DNA of 64,000 bases, from the NCBI RefSeq assembly GCF_003610465.1, contig NZ_RAQI01000003.1, positions 124,001-188,000 on the forward strand. Direction: 5' to 3'. The number at the start of each line of letters is the position of its first letter. Position 1 is the stretch's first letter. Source of the stretch: Xenorhabdus ehlersii (GTDB lineage: Bacteria; Pseudomonadota; Gammaproteobacteria; Enterobacterales; Enterobacteriaceae). A program made the translations under genes and the position numbers. The notes beneath the pieces were generated by a model, which was given only the letters and a program-made list of their open reading frames with translations, was not told the DNA's origin and did no database searches. Shown here piece by piece: positions 9,045-18,538 of this stretch.

Positions 9045-10102
9045 AGCTGGATTTTGAGCAGCGCTTGGGTGAGCTGCACATGCAGGTGGATACTACTTTA
9101 CCAACGGAAAGTATCACTGCCATATTTGGTCTTTCGGGGGCAGGAAAAACCTCACTGATCAATGTGATTGCGGGATTGAGCCGTCCACAAAAAGGTCGCA
9201 TTGTTTTAAACGGCGCTACCTTAGTGGATACAGAGCAAAATATCTTTGTGCCACCAGAGAAGCGCCGAATTGGTTATGTTTTTCAGGATGCGCGCCTTTT
9301 CCCGCATTATCGCGTGAAGGGAAACTTACAGTACGGCATGGCACCAGAGATGAAACCCCAGTTTGACAGCATCATTGGCCTGTTGGGAATTGAACATTTA
9401 CTGTCACGTTTCCCCATCACATTATCTGGTGGAGAAAGACAGAGAGTAGCGATTGGCCGTGCATTATTGACTGCTCCTGAAATCCTGCTTATGGATGAAC
9501 CGCTGGCATCATTAGATTTACCGCGTAAACGCGAGTTATTACCTTATCTTGAAAAGCTGTCCGAAGACGTCAAAATCCCGATCCTTTATGTCAGTCACAG
9601 TTTGGATGAAATTTTACGTTTGGCAGAGAATGTTATTGTCATGGACAACGGAAAAATCAGGGCAACAGGAACCTTGGAAGAAGTCTGGTCGAGCAGTGCA
9701 CTGCGTCCGTGGCTGCAAAAAGAGAGTCTAGGTAGCATACTGAAAGTTTCTGTGATGGAACATCATCAACGTTATCAAATGACCGCAGTTGCGGTGGCTG
9801 ACAAACTTCTTTGGTTGCCACAAGTTAATGTTTCTCCAGGAACTGATCTGCGTATCCGTATTGATGCATCCGATGTTTCGTTGGTCTTGGAGCCACCAAA
9901 AGCCAGTAGCATCCGTAACACCTTGCAAGTCAAAGTCATTGAGTTTTTCGAAGATAATGGTCAGGTTGATATCAAATTAGCACTGAGTGAACATTGCCTA
10001 TGGGCAAGAATTACGCCGTGGGCGCGGGAAGAGCTTAATCTGCGGGCAGGGCAATGGTTGTATGTACAGATAAAAAGTGTTTCGTTGAATCGTCACTTAT
10101 AA
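9038..10102 (+). CDS. modC: Molybdate ABC transporter ATPase ModC
   Basis: ModC powers molybdate import. The 354 residues contain Walker A ([10 protein letters not shown]), the [15 protein letters not shown] signature and Walker B ([11 protein letters not shown]). A C-terminal TOBE/MOP-like molybdate-sensing domain occupies about residues 290-352, with the [12 protein letters not shown] segment. The length matches E. coli ModC (352). The start overlaps the end of modB. Confidence 0.96.
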   Translation: MLELDFEQRLGELHMQVDTTLPTESITAIFGLSGAGKTSLINVIAGLSRPQKGRIVLNGATLVDTEQNIFVPPEKRRIGYVFQDARLFPHYRVKGNLQYGMAPEMKPQFDSIIGLLGIEHLLSRFPITLSGGERQRVAIGRALLTAPEILLMDEPLASLDLPRKRELLPYLEKLSEDVKIPILYVSHSLDEILRLAENVIVMDNGKIRATGTLEEVWSSSALRPWLQKESLGSILKVSVMEHHQRYQMTAVAVADKLLWLPQVNVSPGTDLRIRIDASDVSLVLEPPKASSIRNTLQVKVIEFFEDNGQVDIKLALSEHCLWARITPWAREELNLRAGQWLYVQIKSVSLNRHL

Positions 10103-10123
10103 ATATATAGGACGTTATATATA

Positions 10124-10153
10124 GGGAGCAGAGCAGTGGACTGATTTGCTCCC
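10124..10153. terminator. Weak hairpin between modC and ybhA
   Basis: GGGAGCA and TGCTCCC form a 7-bp stem with a 16-nt loop between two convergent genes. There is no good T-run on either side, so a role in transcription termination is only likely. Confidence 0.4.
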
Positions 10154-10164
10154 GTTGGATTGAA

Positions 10165-10980
10165 TTACAGTACGTATTTTCTCAGAACTTCAGCAATGCC
10201 GGGTTGGGTATTGTCCCGTGTGACAATATCTGCGCGTTCTTTGACGGCATCAACGCCATTACCCATCGCGACGCCCAACCCAACGTTCTCCAGCATACTG
10301 AGATCGTTATAATTATCACCAAAAGCAATCACATCTTTCATACTCATGCCTTGCGATTCCACCCATTGTTGTAACCGCATGCCTTTGCTATTGCCTTTCT
10401 TGGCGATATCAACCTGATCAAACCATGACCATTCACACTCAAGGCCAACATTTTCCTCAATTTGGTCACTAATCTCGCGCAGTTTCACTAAATTGGATGA
10501 GCTGGTGGCAAACTTCCAAATCGAATTCACATTATGGATTGCATCTTGAAAATTATCTGTTTGGTGGACATTAGGGCGCTGGTGTTCAGGCAAGGAATCC
10601 GACCATGCAAGGGTTCGGACTACAGTGTGAGGAAATTGATATAAAATGGCATCATCAACATACATCAGATGCTGAACTTCCGTGCCTTGCAGATAGGAAA
10701 GTGCTTGCGAAGCTTCTTGAGCGGAGAGTGGATTAGAGGCCAATACTTTCTTTGCATGATAATCATATGAATAAGCCCCATTGCAGCAGATGGCAGGCGT
10801 ATCGAGTTGCAATGCTTGATAGAAAGGATGGATGGCGACATGATGGCGTCCGGTTACAATCAAAACTTTGATACCTGATTGGCTGGCTTCATTTAGGGCT
10901 GCCAGTGATTCTGGCAGAATACGTTTTTGTGGATCGAGCAGAGTTCCATCTAGATCCAGTGCGATAACGCGATACGACAT
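10165..10980 (-). CDS. ybhA: HAD-family phosphatase YbhA (pyridoxal phosphate phosphatase type)
   Basis: This is a Cof-type haloacid dehalogenase phosphatase of 271 residues. HAD motif I is ALDLDGTLLDP with the nucleophilic Asp, motif II lies around IVTGRHH, a conserved Lys sits in the KKGNSKGMRL region, and motif IV is AFGDNYNDLSML. E. coli YbhA (272 residues, very similar) dephosphorylates pyridoxal phosphate and sugar phosphates in vitro. Its position next to modC and pgl is conserved. Confidence 0.92.
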   Translation of the reverse strand: MSYRVIALDLDGTLLDPQKRILPESLAALNEASQSGIKVLIVTGRHHVAIHPFYQALQLDTPAICCNGAYSYDYHAKKVLASNPLSAQEASQALSYLQGTEVQHLMYVDDAILYQFPHTVVRTLAWSDSLPEHQRPNVHQTDNFQDAIHNVNSIWKFATSSSNLVKLREISDQIEENVGLECEWSWFDQVDIAKKGNSKGMRLQQWVESQGMSMKDVIAFGDNYNDLSMLENVGLGVAMGNGVDAVKERADIVTRDNTQPGIAEVLRKYVL

Positions 10981-11129
10981 GGGTTGGCCTCTAAGTTGTC
11001 TATGATATCAACAAAATATTATACGTTAGTTGAATATAGTTAAACCGTCATATAGGCAGTTTAGTAGTTAAAATTTTTCCAGAATCTTTACAGATCAATG
11101 AAATGGCAATGAAGCATTAAGGAGAGAAC

Positions 11130-12116
11130 ATGAAACAGGTGGTTTATACAGCCAGCCCAAATAGCCGACAAATTCACGTATGGTCGCTTAATGTGACAGG
11201 GGAACTTTCGCTTCTCCAGACCGTAAATGTGCCAGGTGAAGTACAGCCAATGGTTGTCAATCCTGATGGCAAGCACTTATATGTGGGAATTCGTCCTCAA
11301 TTTAGTATCGTAACTTATGCAATTGGGGCAGATGGATGTCTTGAACAGCAAGCCATTGCACCATTGCCGGGTAGCCCAACTCATATATCCACTGACAGAA
11401 CAGGGCGTTTTTTATTTTCTGTTTCTTACAGCTTCAATAACTTAAGCGTCCATCCTATTGATGAACATGGGATCGTTAAAGCACCAGGCCAAATTGTAGA
11501 AGGTTTGCAAGCGCCACACTCTGCTAATATTGATCGGGAAAATCGTCAATTGTTGGTTCCTTGTCTGAAAGAAGATCATATTCGTATTTTTAATTTGGAT
11601 GAGCAGGGTTATCTGACAGAAAGCCGGACAGATGAAATTACGGCCGCAGCAGGTGCAGGCCCCCGTCATATGGCATTCCATCCGGAAAAACAGGCCACCT
11701 ATTGCATTAATGAATTGGATTCAACTGTTGATGTTCTGCGTCAATGGGAAAAATATCGTATTGTGCAATCAATTGATTCGTTACCAACAGATTTTTCCAA
11801 CGTTCGTTGGTCGGCTGATATTCACATTACACCGGATGGTCGGCACCTTTATACCAGTGAGCGTTCAGAGAGCCTGATCAGCCATTTCCGCGTTTCAGAA
11901 GATGGTTATCACCTGACATTAGTCGGGCATTATCCGACAGAGACTCAGCCTCGTGGTTTTGCCATTGATCACAGTGGTCGTTTCCTGATTGCATCGGGGC
12001 AGAAATCGGACCATATTTCAGTATCGCGTATTGACAAATATTCGGGGGAATTAACGCAACTGGCGCGCTATCCGGTTGGCAAAGGCCCGATGTGGGTGAC
12101 GGTATTGTCACTATAA
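11130..12116 (+). CDS. pgl: 6-phosphogluconolactonase (seven-bladed propeller type)
   Basis: Pgl hydrolyses 6-phosphogluconolactone in the oxidative pentose phosphate pathway. The 328-residue protein begins [20 protein letters not shown] and contains repeated propeller-blade motifs such as [24 protein letters not shown] and [12 protein letters not shown]. It is close in length to E. coli Pgl/YbhE (331). An AAGGAGAG site precedes the ATG. It is divergent from ybhA as in E. coli. Confidence 0.95.
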   Translation: MKQVVYTASPNSRQIHVWSLNVTGELSLLQTVNVPGEVQPMVVNPDGKHLYVGIRPQFSIVTYAIGADGCLEQQAIAPLPGSPTHISTDRTGRFLFSVSYSFNNLSVHPIDEHGIVKAPGQIVEGLQAPHSANIDRENRQLLVPCLKEDHIRIFNLDEQGYLTESRTDEITAAAGAGPRHMAFHPEKQATYCINELDSTVDVLRQWEKYRIVQSIDSLPTDFSNVRWSADIHITPDGRHLYTSERSESLISHFRVSEDGYHLTLVGHYPTETQPRGFAIDHSGRFLIASGQKSDHISVSRIDKYSGELTQLARYPVGKGPMWVTVLSL

Positions 12117-12126
12117 ACTTAGGATT

Positions 12127-12154
12127 CCAGTCACATAGCAACCTATGTGACTGG
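12127..12154. terminator. Strong hairpin after pgl (CCAGTCA family)
   Basis: CCAGTCACATAG and CTATGTGACTGG form a perfect 12-bp stem around a CAAC loop. It lies between the convergent genes pgl and the unknown leftward gene. There is no T-run, so it may act as an mRNA 3' stabiliser or weak terminator. A sibling hairpin with the same outer stem lies at 12913-12940. Confidence 0.6.
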
Positions 12155-12195
12155 AGAATACGCCTTTGCCACTTAAGATAAAAAATTAATAAAAT

Positions 12196-12777
12196 TTATT
12201 GATGTTGGATCAAATTAAAAGTTCCGATACCAGATAAAACAATAGGATATGTGATTAATATGTGATTCTGTTGTACAGAATATAAATCTCCCAAATAAAC
12301 ATTTCCTTTTAAAAGACGTAATATAATATTTCTTGGATAAATATAAAGTTGAATATTTAATGGAGTGTTGATAATGGAATAAGGATATTTTACGACGCCG
12401 CCAAGATGAATATTATTAAAATTCAATAGTGGTGTATTATATCCTCCCTGAATATAGCCATTGAAATTGGTTTTTTTACCTATATTTGGTTGATGTCCAA
12501 TGATGGCAGGGTAAGAAGATACCTGGATAAAGGGATAACTGCCATATTGATGATATGTGTTAATGTTAAAATGCCCACTGATAAATTCTGTTTGTTGCAG
12601 GGCAGAGCCGGTTAATGAATCTGGTTTGACAGTTTCTGCAAACAGATGGGCTAATTCAGGCTTTTCTTTTGCCAGATTTTCATAATGTAAAATTTCTTGT
12701 TCATACCTGTTTTTAGATAGTTCAAATACATCTTGCATTTCTTCATTAGAAGGTGTGATTAAATTTTCTGTATTCAT
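12196..12777 (-). CDS. Unknown 193-residue protein, possibly VapA-like beta-barrel
   Basis: I do not recognise this gene with certainty. The N-terminal ~50 residues are polar and helix-prone (EEMQDVFELSKNRYEQEI). Residues ~65-190 are rich in Asn, Gly, Ile and Tyr in a beta-strand pattern with a central glycine-rich FNGYIQGGYNTP. There is no signal peptide. The overall shape (polar N-terminus, ~110-residue beta domain) recalls VapA/VapB-family virulence-associated proteins, but this is a weak inference. The gene is AT-rich compared with pgl and bioA, is absent from the E. coli order, and is bracketed by two related hairpins, all suggesting an acquired insertion. Confidence 0.6.
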   Translation of the reverse strand: MNTENLITPSNEEMQDVFELSKNRYEQEILHYENLAKEKPELAHLFAETVKPDSLTGSALQQTEFISGHFNINTYHQYGSYPFIQVSSYPAIIGHQPNIGKKTNFNGYIQGGYNTPLLNFNNIHLGGVVKYPYSIINTPLNIQLYIYPRNIILRLLKGNVYLGDLYSVQQNHILITYPIVLSGIGTFNLIQHQ

Positions 12778-12912
12778 GATATTTTCCTCTTTGTTTAAAT
12801 AAGTGTGGTGACGTCATGAATATACCAAATAATTTATTTTTAGGTGATGTAATAGCCTCTGTTTTGGTAATTAATATTTGTCAGTGATTGACGTTTGGAA
12901 ATGAATTTTATT

Positions 12913-12940
12913 CCAGTCATATAATGAGATATATGACTGG
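12913..12940. terminator. Second CCAGTCA-family hairpin, downstream of bioA
   Basis: CCAGTCATATA and TATATGACTGG form a perfect 11-bp stem with loop ATGAGA, just past the bioA stop codon. The flanks and outer stem (TTCCAGTCA...TGACTGGA) match the hairpin after pgl. It is a likely 3' end signal for bioA. Confidence 0.6.
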
Positions 12941-12952
12941 ATATATTCTTAT

Positions 12953-14221
12953 TTAATTTATTGCATCAGTAATTGCCTTTATCAGTCTTGCTAGCTGTTC
13001 TGTTTGAATAATATAAGGTGGCATCAGGTAAATTAACCGACCAAATGGCCTGATCCATACACCATGTTGAACAAAATGGCGTTGCAATGAAGCGACATTT
13101 ACGGGCTGTTTCATTTCAACCACACCTATCGCGCCCAACACCCGAACATCTTTGACTAAACTGTGTGATTTGAGGGGAAATAGTTCTGCTTTTAATTGAG
13201 TTTCAATTGATTGAATACGCTGTTGCCACGGGCTATCAGCGAGCAATTTCAGATTGGCACTGGCGACGGCACAAGCCAGAGGATTTCCCATAAAAGTTGG
13301 GCCATGCATAAAACAGCCCGCTTCACCTTGGCTGATAGTTTCAGCAACGTGGCGGGTAGTCAGTGTTGCGGACAATGTCATATATCCCCCCGTCAATGCC
13401 TTGCCTAAGCACAATATATCGGGTTCGATCTGTGCATGTTCACAGGCGAATAGCTTGCCAGTCCGTCCAAATCCGGTCGCTATCTCATCTGCAATTAACA
13501 ATATCTGATATTCATTACAAAGCTGACGAACCTGGCGTAGATATTCAGGATGATAAATCCGCATCCCGCCAGCACCCTGAACAATAGGCTCTAAAACCAC
13601 AGCGGCTATTTCATCATGATATTGCAGCAATAATCGTTTTAAAGAATCGATATCCTCTGCTTGCCATTCATCATCAAACTGGCATTGCGGAGCATCGGCA
13701 AACAGATGATTGGGGAGATGGCCTTTGTACAGATTATGCATGGAGTTGTCTGGATCGCAGACAGACATGGCTCCAAAAGTATCACCATGATAACCATGAC
13801 GCAGGGTCAGGAAACGATGGCGTTTTTTCCTTTTGGCTTGCCAATATTGCAATGCCATTTTCAGGGCGACTTCTACGGCGACAGAGCCTGAATCCGCCAA
13901 AAAAACACACTCCAAAGAATCAGGTGTCATTGCCACCAATTGTTTGCACAGTGCAATCGCGGGAGGGTGAGTTATGCCACCGAACATAACATGGGACATC
14001 TTATCGATTTGTGATTTTGCTGCCTCATTGAGGGCAGGATGATTATAACCGTGGATAGCCGCCCACCATGAAGACATACCATCAATCAATGTACGCCCGT
14101 CTGATAAAACCAGCTCTACACCTGTGGCTGATACGACAGGATAAGTGGGAAGTGGATCCGTCATTGAGGTATACGGATGCCAAATATGGCGCTGGTCAAA
14201 TTCAAGATCTGAAGGAGTCAT
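12953..14221 (-). CDS. bioA: Adenosylmethionine-8-amino-7-oxononanoate aminotransferase
   Basis: BioA makes 7,8-diaminopelargonate, using S-adenosylmethionine as the amino donor, in biotin synthesis. The 422-residue class III aminotransferase shows the N-terminal IWHPYTSM substrate motif, the cofactor Asp in [12 protein letters not shown] and the pyridoxal-phosphate Lys in [11 protein letters not shown]. It is divergent from bioBFCD across the BirA operator, exactly as in E. coli. Confidence 0.97.
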   Translation of the reverse strand: MTPSDLEFDQRHIWHPYTSMTDPLPTYPVVSATGVELVLSDGRTLIDGMSSWWAAIHGYNHPALNEAAKSQIDKMSHVMFGGITHPPAIALCKQLVAMTPDSLECVFLADSGSVAVEVALKMALQYWQAKRKKRHRFLTLRHGYHGDTFGAMSVCDPDNSMHNLYKGHLPNHLFADAPQCQFDDEWQAEDIDSLKRLLLQYHDEIAAVVLEPIVQGAGGMRIYHPEYLRQVRQLCNEYQILLIADEIATGFGRTGKLFACEHAQIEPDILCLGKALTGGYMTLSATLTTRHVAETISQGEAGCFMHGPTFMGNPLACAVASANLKLLADSPWQQRIQSIETQLKAELFPLKSHSLVKDVRVLGAIGVVEMKQPVNVASLQRHFVQHGVWIRPFGRLIYLMPPYIIQTEQLARLIKAITDAIN

Positions 14222-14232
14222 AATAACTTTGA

Positions 14233-14264
14233 TGTAAACCTTTTTTGGTTCATTTTGGTTGACA
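14233..14264. promoter_or_regulatory. BirA operator (bioO) between bioA and bioB
   Basis: TGTAAACC-N16-GGTTGACA is the bipartite BirA site; the right half has one mismatch to a perfect inverted repeat. It sits in the 95-bp divergent promoter region, so biotinoyl-AMP-BirA should repress both bioA and bioBFCD. Confidence 0.88.
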
Positions 14265-14316
14265 TGATAACGGGGTTATTTAAACTGACAACATTTTTTA
14301 CATCGGAGATGTTATT

Positions 14317-15357
14317 GTGAGCGAGCGTCAACAATGGACAATTAGACAAACACAGGCGTTGTTTGATAAACCTTTTTTTGAATTATTATTTCAGGCACAA
14401 CAGGTACATCGCGAACATTTTGACCCACAACAAGTACAGGTCAGTACACTGCTTTCGATAAAGACGGGGGCTTGTCCAGAAGACTGTAAATATTGTCCAC
14501 AAAGTTCCCGTTACAAAACTGGCTTAGAAAAAGAGCGGTTGATGGAAGTGGAAAAAGTTATTGAATCAGCGTACAAAGCGAAAAATGCGGGCTCAACCCG
14601 TTTCTGCATGGGGGCGGCCTGGAAAAACCCGCATGAACGTGACATGCCGTATTTGGAAAAAATGGTCAGGGAAGTCAAGGCATTGGGAATGGAAACCTGT
14701 ATGACGTTGGGAATGCTGAACCAATCTCAGGCACAGCGTTTGGCGGAGGCAGGTCTGGACTATTACAACCATAACCTGGACACCTCGCCAGAATTTTACG
14801 GCAATATCATCACCACTCGCAGTTATCAGGACAGACTGGACACTTTAGGTAATATCCGAAATGCAGGTATTAAAGTCTGCTCCGGCGGTATCGTTGGTTT
14901 GGGTGAGCAAATTCGCGATCGGGCAGCATTATTGGTGCAATTGGCAAACCTACCTAAGCCGCCGGAAAGTGTACCAATTAATATGCTGGTAAAAGTCAAA
15001 GGAACACCACTGGAAGACAATGAAGATGTCGATCCTTTTGATTTTATTCGTACCATTGCTGTGGCACGGATCATGATGCCAAAATCTCACGTCCGCTTAT
15101 CCGCAGGACGTGAACAGATGAATGAACAAACCCAGGCACTGTGCTTTATGGCAGGGGCTAACTCTATTTTCTACGGTTGTAAATTGTTGACCACACCAAA
15201 CCCGGATGAAGATAAAGATTTGCAACTGTTCCGCCGTTTGGGTATCAATCCTCAACAGACAAAGACGGCATTTGGTGACAATCAACAACAGCAAAATTTG
15301 ACAGAAGCCATCATTCATGATGCTGATAACGAACAATTCTATAATGCGGCAATATGA
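14317..15357 (+). CDS. bioB: Biotin synthase BioB
   Basis: BioB is a radical-SAM enzyme that inserts sulfur into dethiobiotin. The 346 residues match the E. coli length. The radical-SAM cluster CxxxCxxC is visible in [13 protein letters not shown]. Auxiliary [2Fe-2S] ligands lie in [13 protein letters not shown] and [13 protein letters not shown] use the GTG start with GGAG 8 nt upstream. The stop overlaps the bioF start. Confidence 0.97.
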   Translation: MSERQQWTIRQTQALFDKPFFELLFQAQQVHREHFDPQQVQVSTLLSIKTGACPEDCKYCPQSSRYKTGLEKERLMEVEKVIESAYKAKNAGSTRFCMGAAWKNPHERDMPYLEKMVREVKALGMETCMTLGMLNQSQAQRLAEAGLDYYNHNLDTSPEFYGNIITTRSYQDRLDTLGNIRNAGIKVCSGGIVGLGEQIRDRAALLVQLANLPKPPESVPINMLVKVKGTPLEDNEDVDPFDFIRTIAVARIMMPKSHVRLSAGREQMNEQTQALCFMAGANSIFYGCKLLTTPNPDEDKDLQLFRRLGINPQQTKTAFGDNQQQQNLTEAIIHDADNEQFYNAAI

Positions 15358-16508
15358 TGAGTTGGTCAGACTTTCTCTCCCGACGTTTGACCGAACGTCA
15401 GGGCATCCCGCTATGGCGTAACAGGCAAGTCCATTACGGATCTGATGGACGTTTATTGTCCACTTCGGACGGCCAATATCTTAATTTTTCCAGTAACGAT
15501 TATCTTGGGCTGAGCCAACATCCCCAGATTATTGCTGCCTGGCAGCAAGGCGCCCAGCAATATGGTGTAGGCAGTGGCGGTTCAGGGCATGTTACGGGCT
15601 ACACTGCGGCACATCATACTCTGGAGCAACAATTGGCTGAATGGTTGGGATACCCTTGCGCTTTACTTTTCATTTCCGGTTATGCCGCTAATCAAGGCGT
15701 GATTACGGCCTTGATGGAAAGGGAAGATCGCATTATTGCTGATCGCCTGAGCCATGCGTCGTTGCTCGAAGCAGCAATGCACTCTCCTGCACAACTTCGG
15801 CGTTTTTTGCACAATGATATGGGATCTTTGCAGCAACTTTTGACAAAAGCGTGTCTCGGTAAAACGCTGGTGGTCACGGAAGGGGTTTTTAGCATGGATG
15901 GAGATTATGCACCACTTAACGTTATTGCACAGCAAGCGAAATCGACGGCAAGTTGGTTGATGGTGGATGATGCTCACGGTATCGGCATTCACGGTGATGA
16001 AGGGCGCGGCAGTTGCTGGATGCAAAATGTTAAACCGGAGATTCTGATTGTCACTTTTGGCAAGGCATTTGGATTGAGTGGAGCTGCAATTTTATGCGAT
16101 GAACAAACCGCAGAATACCTGCTCCAATATGCCAGGCATCTGATTTACAGCACCTCAATGCCACCTGCGCAGGCAGTGGCCCTGTCCGAAGCAGTACGAC
16201 AAATCAGGGCTGGGGATGAATTGCGTCAGCGGTTGCAAAGCAACATCCGTTATTTTTGTCGCGAAGCACAGCATCTGCCTTTTGTATTGATGAATTCAGA
16301 AACGGCCATTCAGCCGTTGATCGTTGGTGACAATGAGCGTTGTACCGCACTGTCTTATGTACTTAAGCAACAAAAAGTGTGGGTTAAAGCGATACTTCCA
16401 CCCACTGTTCCCACTGACAGTGCGCGATTGCGTATTACATTGACAGCAAACCATACCCGACACGACATTGATGCATTACTGGAGGCGTTGCATGGCTCTG
16501 GTTGTTAA
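15354..16508 (+). CDS. bioF: 8-amino-7-oxononanoate synthase BioF
   Basis: BioF condenses pimeloyl-ACP and alanine to 8-amino-7-oxononanoate. The 384-residue protein has the conserved [10 protein letters not shown], the [12 protein letters not shown] segment and the pyridoxal-phosphate Lys in [11 protein letters not shown]. The start ATGATG overlaps the bioB stop, indicating translational coupling; either ATG may be used. Confidence 0.97.
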   Translation: MMSWSDFLSRRLTERQGIPLWRNRQVHYGSDGRLLSTSDGQYLNFSSNDYLGLSQHPQIIAAWQQGAQQYGVGSGGSGHVTGYTAAHHTLEQQLAEWLGYPCALLFISGYAANQGVITALMEREDRIIADRLSHASLLEAAMHSPAQLRRFLHNDMGSLQQLLTKACLGKTLVVTEGVFSMDGDYAPLNVIAQQAKSTASWLMVDDAHGIGIHGDEGRGSCWMQNVKPEILIVTFGKAFGLSGAAILCDEQTAEYLLQYARHLIYSTSMPPAQAVALSEAVRQIRAGDELRQRLQSNIRYFCREAQHLPFVLMNSETAIQPLIVGDNERCTALSYVLKQQKVWVKAILPPTVPTDSARLRITLTANHTRHDIDALLEALHGSGC

Positions 16509-17265
16509 AGCCGTTGACAAGGAAGCGATCGCCGGTGCTTTTGGACGTGCGGCTGCCAAATATGACACTGTGGCTAAGTTGCAACAGCAAACCGGTGAGT
16601 ATTTGATGGGATTGGCACAAGCGGAAGATATCGGTATGCGGGTATTGGATGCAGGGTGCGGAACCGGTTTTTTCAGTGCTCGTTGGAAACAGCAGGGTAA
16701 ACAAGTTATCGCACTGGATCTGGCTTCCGGTATGTTGGGCCAGGCAAAAGGGCAGCACGTTGCTGATTATTATTTGCAAGGAGATATTGAACATTTGGGG
16801 TTAGCGGATAACAGCGTCGACATCTGTTTCAGCAACCTGGTGGTACAATGGTGCAATGATTTGTCATGTGCGTTGCGCGAATTTTATCGTGTTACCCGTC
16901 CCGGTGGGCTGATTGTATTTTCCACGCTTGCACAGGGTTCACTGAATGAATTAGCAACTGCGTGGGCGAGAGTGGATGATTATCGGCATATTAATCAATT
17001 TCTGCCATTGCAAATAATTATCCAGGCATGTCAACCCTATCGACATAAAGTTATTGATCGGAAATATTACCAGCGCTATCCACAACTGTTGCCCTTACTG
17101 AATTCTCTAAAAGGGATTGGTGCAACACACCTTCATCATGGTCGTCAGCAGGGATTGATGACGAGAAAACGTCTAAATACCCTTGCAGAAGCATACCCGC
17201 GAAACAATGGGGATTACCCATTAAGCTATCAAATTGTTTTTGGAGTCATTTATTGTGACAAGTAA
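16492..17265 (+). CDS. bioC: Malonyl-ACP O-methyltransferase BioC
   Basis: BioC methylates malonyl-ACP so that fatty acid synthesis can build the pimeloyl chain. The 257-residue SAM-dependent methyltransferase has [12 protein letters not shown] near the N-terminus and the SAM-binding [12 protein letters not shown]. The ATG giving MALVVKAV is chosen because GGAGG lies 6 nt upstream; it sits 17 nt inside the end of bioF. A longer in-frame ORF from 16468 lacks a ribosome site. Confidence 0.95.
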   Translation: MALVVKAVDKEAIAGAFGRAAAKYDTVAKLQQQTGEYLMGLAQAEDIGMRVLDAGCGTGFFSARWKQQGKQVIALDLASGMLGQAKGQHVADYYLQGDIEHLGLADNSVDICFSNLVVQWCNDLSCALREFYRVTRPGGLIVFSTLAQGSLNELATAWARVDDYRHINQFLPLQIIIQACQPYRHKVIDRKYYQRYPQLLPLLNSLKGIGATHLHHGRQQGLMTRKRLNTLAEAYPRNNGDYPLSYQIVFGVIYCDK

Positions 17266-17938
17266 ATATTTTCTTACAGGAACTGATACTGAAGTAGGTA
17301 AAACAGTGGTGAGTTGTGCTCTGCTGCAAGCTGCTAATAAGAAGGGATATTTGACTGCCGGTTATAAACCTGTGGCATCAGGAAGTAAAATGACATCAGA
17401 AGGAATTCGTAATAGTGATGCACTGGCCTTACAGCGTAATAGCACGGTGTCACTAACTTATCAGGAAGTGAATCCTCTGGTATTTATGGAACCGACATCG
17501 CCACACATTGTAAGTGCGGAACTTAATCAACCAATAGATTTTTCCGTTTTATCGGAAGGTTTGGCTGTACTGGTAAAAAAATCTGACTGGGTTTTGGTTG
17601 AGGGCGCAGGAGGATGGTATACGCCATTATCGGAAAATACGACTTTTGCCGATTGGGTGATCCAGGAGAATTTACCGGTAATTTTGACAGTTGGTGTCAA
17701 ATTGGGCTGTATCAACCATGCTGTATTAACCGCAAAGGCAATTCAGTATGCTGGACTAAAGTTAGCAGGCTGGGTTGCCAATGAAATTGAACCAGCCGGC
17801 AAGCATCAGGTTGCCTATCTGGAGACACTGGAGCGCATGATCCCCGCACCTTTACTAGGCGTTATTCCTCATCTGAGTGGATCATATGATAAAAATAACC
17901 TAGGAAAATATATTACTATTGATTCTTTGGTTAACTAA
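17255..17938 (+). CDS. bioD: Dethiobiotin synthetase BioD
   Basis: BioD closes the ureido ring of dethiobiotin with ATP and CO2. The 227-residue protein starts at a GTG ([17 protein letters not shown]) with TGGAG 9 nt upstream, and the P-loop is GTDTEVGKT. The YKPVASGS and VEGAGGWYTPL motifs bind the substrate and ATP. The ORF is open farther 5' but that part overlaps bioC and lacks family similarity. Last gene of the bio operon; no strong terminator was seen. Confidence 0.96.
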   Translation: MTSKYFLTGTDTEVGKTVVSCALLQAANKKGYLTAGYKPVASGSKMTSEGIRNSDALALQRNSTVSLTYQEVNPLVFMEPTSPHIVSAELNQPIDFSVLSEGLAVLVKKSDWVLVEGAGGWYTPLSENTTFADWVIQENLPVILTVGVKLGCINHAVLTAKAIQYAGLKLAGWVANEIEPAGKHQVAYLETLERMIPAPLLGVIPHLSGSYDKNNLGKYITIDSLVN

Positions 17939-18152
17939 TTGTTTACTTTGGGTTAGTTAAAATTGATGTTTAGAGCTGTTCTTTAATCGATGTTCTTACG
18001 TAGAAGATGTTTTATTTCAACAACGATTGAGCCAATTTTGATCAACAAATAGCGTGAGTCAATCCCAAAGCAGCATAAAAATATTCCACTATTGAAAAAA
18101 TTTATAAGTGGGGATAACTCCGCAACTACCCATGCTTAATAGGTTTTGCTGA

Positions 18153-18177
18153 GTTATCCACTATTCCTGTGGATAAC
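18153..18177. promoter_or_regulatory. Opposed DnaA boxes upstream of uvrB
   Basis: GTTATCCAC-N7-GTGGATAAC is a perfect inverted repeat. The right arm read on the minus strand is the consensus DnaA box TTATCCACA and the left arm differs only in the last base. A third weaker copy (TGGGGATAA) lies at about 18109-18117. DnaA has been implicated upstream of uvrB in E. coli. The rest of 17939-18478 shows AT-rich sequence with no gene. Confidence 0.65.
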
Positions 18178-18478
18178 CTTGTGTATTAGTTTTAGAAAAG
18201 TATCCTCGTGCAAGGCAATACGCGGCTTGCGCCAGATTTGTTGTTATTCTCTACTTGGATTTTTTTATAATCAAAATCAATACGTTAAATAAAATCAAAT
18301 CCTTTTTGTATCTCTTTGCTATTCAGTGCTTTATCATTTCAGTCATTAATACAAAAATAGAAAAAAGTAAGATCATTATCTGGGGATAAAAATAGCCACC
18401 TTTAATGTTAATGAAAGGTTAAAATTATAAGATTAATAACATCCGAGCAATAACATTATTTTGCCAACTTACTTGAAG

Positions 18479-18494
18479 CTGGTTTTTTATCCAG
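18479..18494. promoter_or_regulatory. LexA (SOS) box of uvrB
   Basis: CTG-N10-CAG with a T-rich spacer fits the LexA box and closely resembles the E. coli uvrB site. A TATGAT -10-like hexamer follows immediately. SOS induction of uvrB is expected. Confidence 0.85.
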
Positions 18495-18538
18495 TATGAT
18501 AAAAAGAATTTTGTCGATGTATGGATGGCGTGGGGAAA

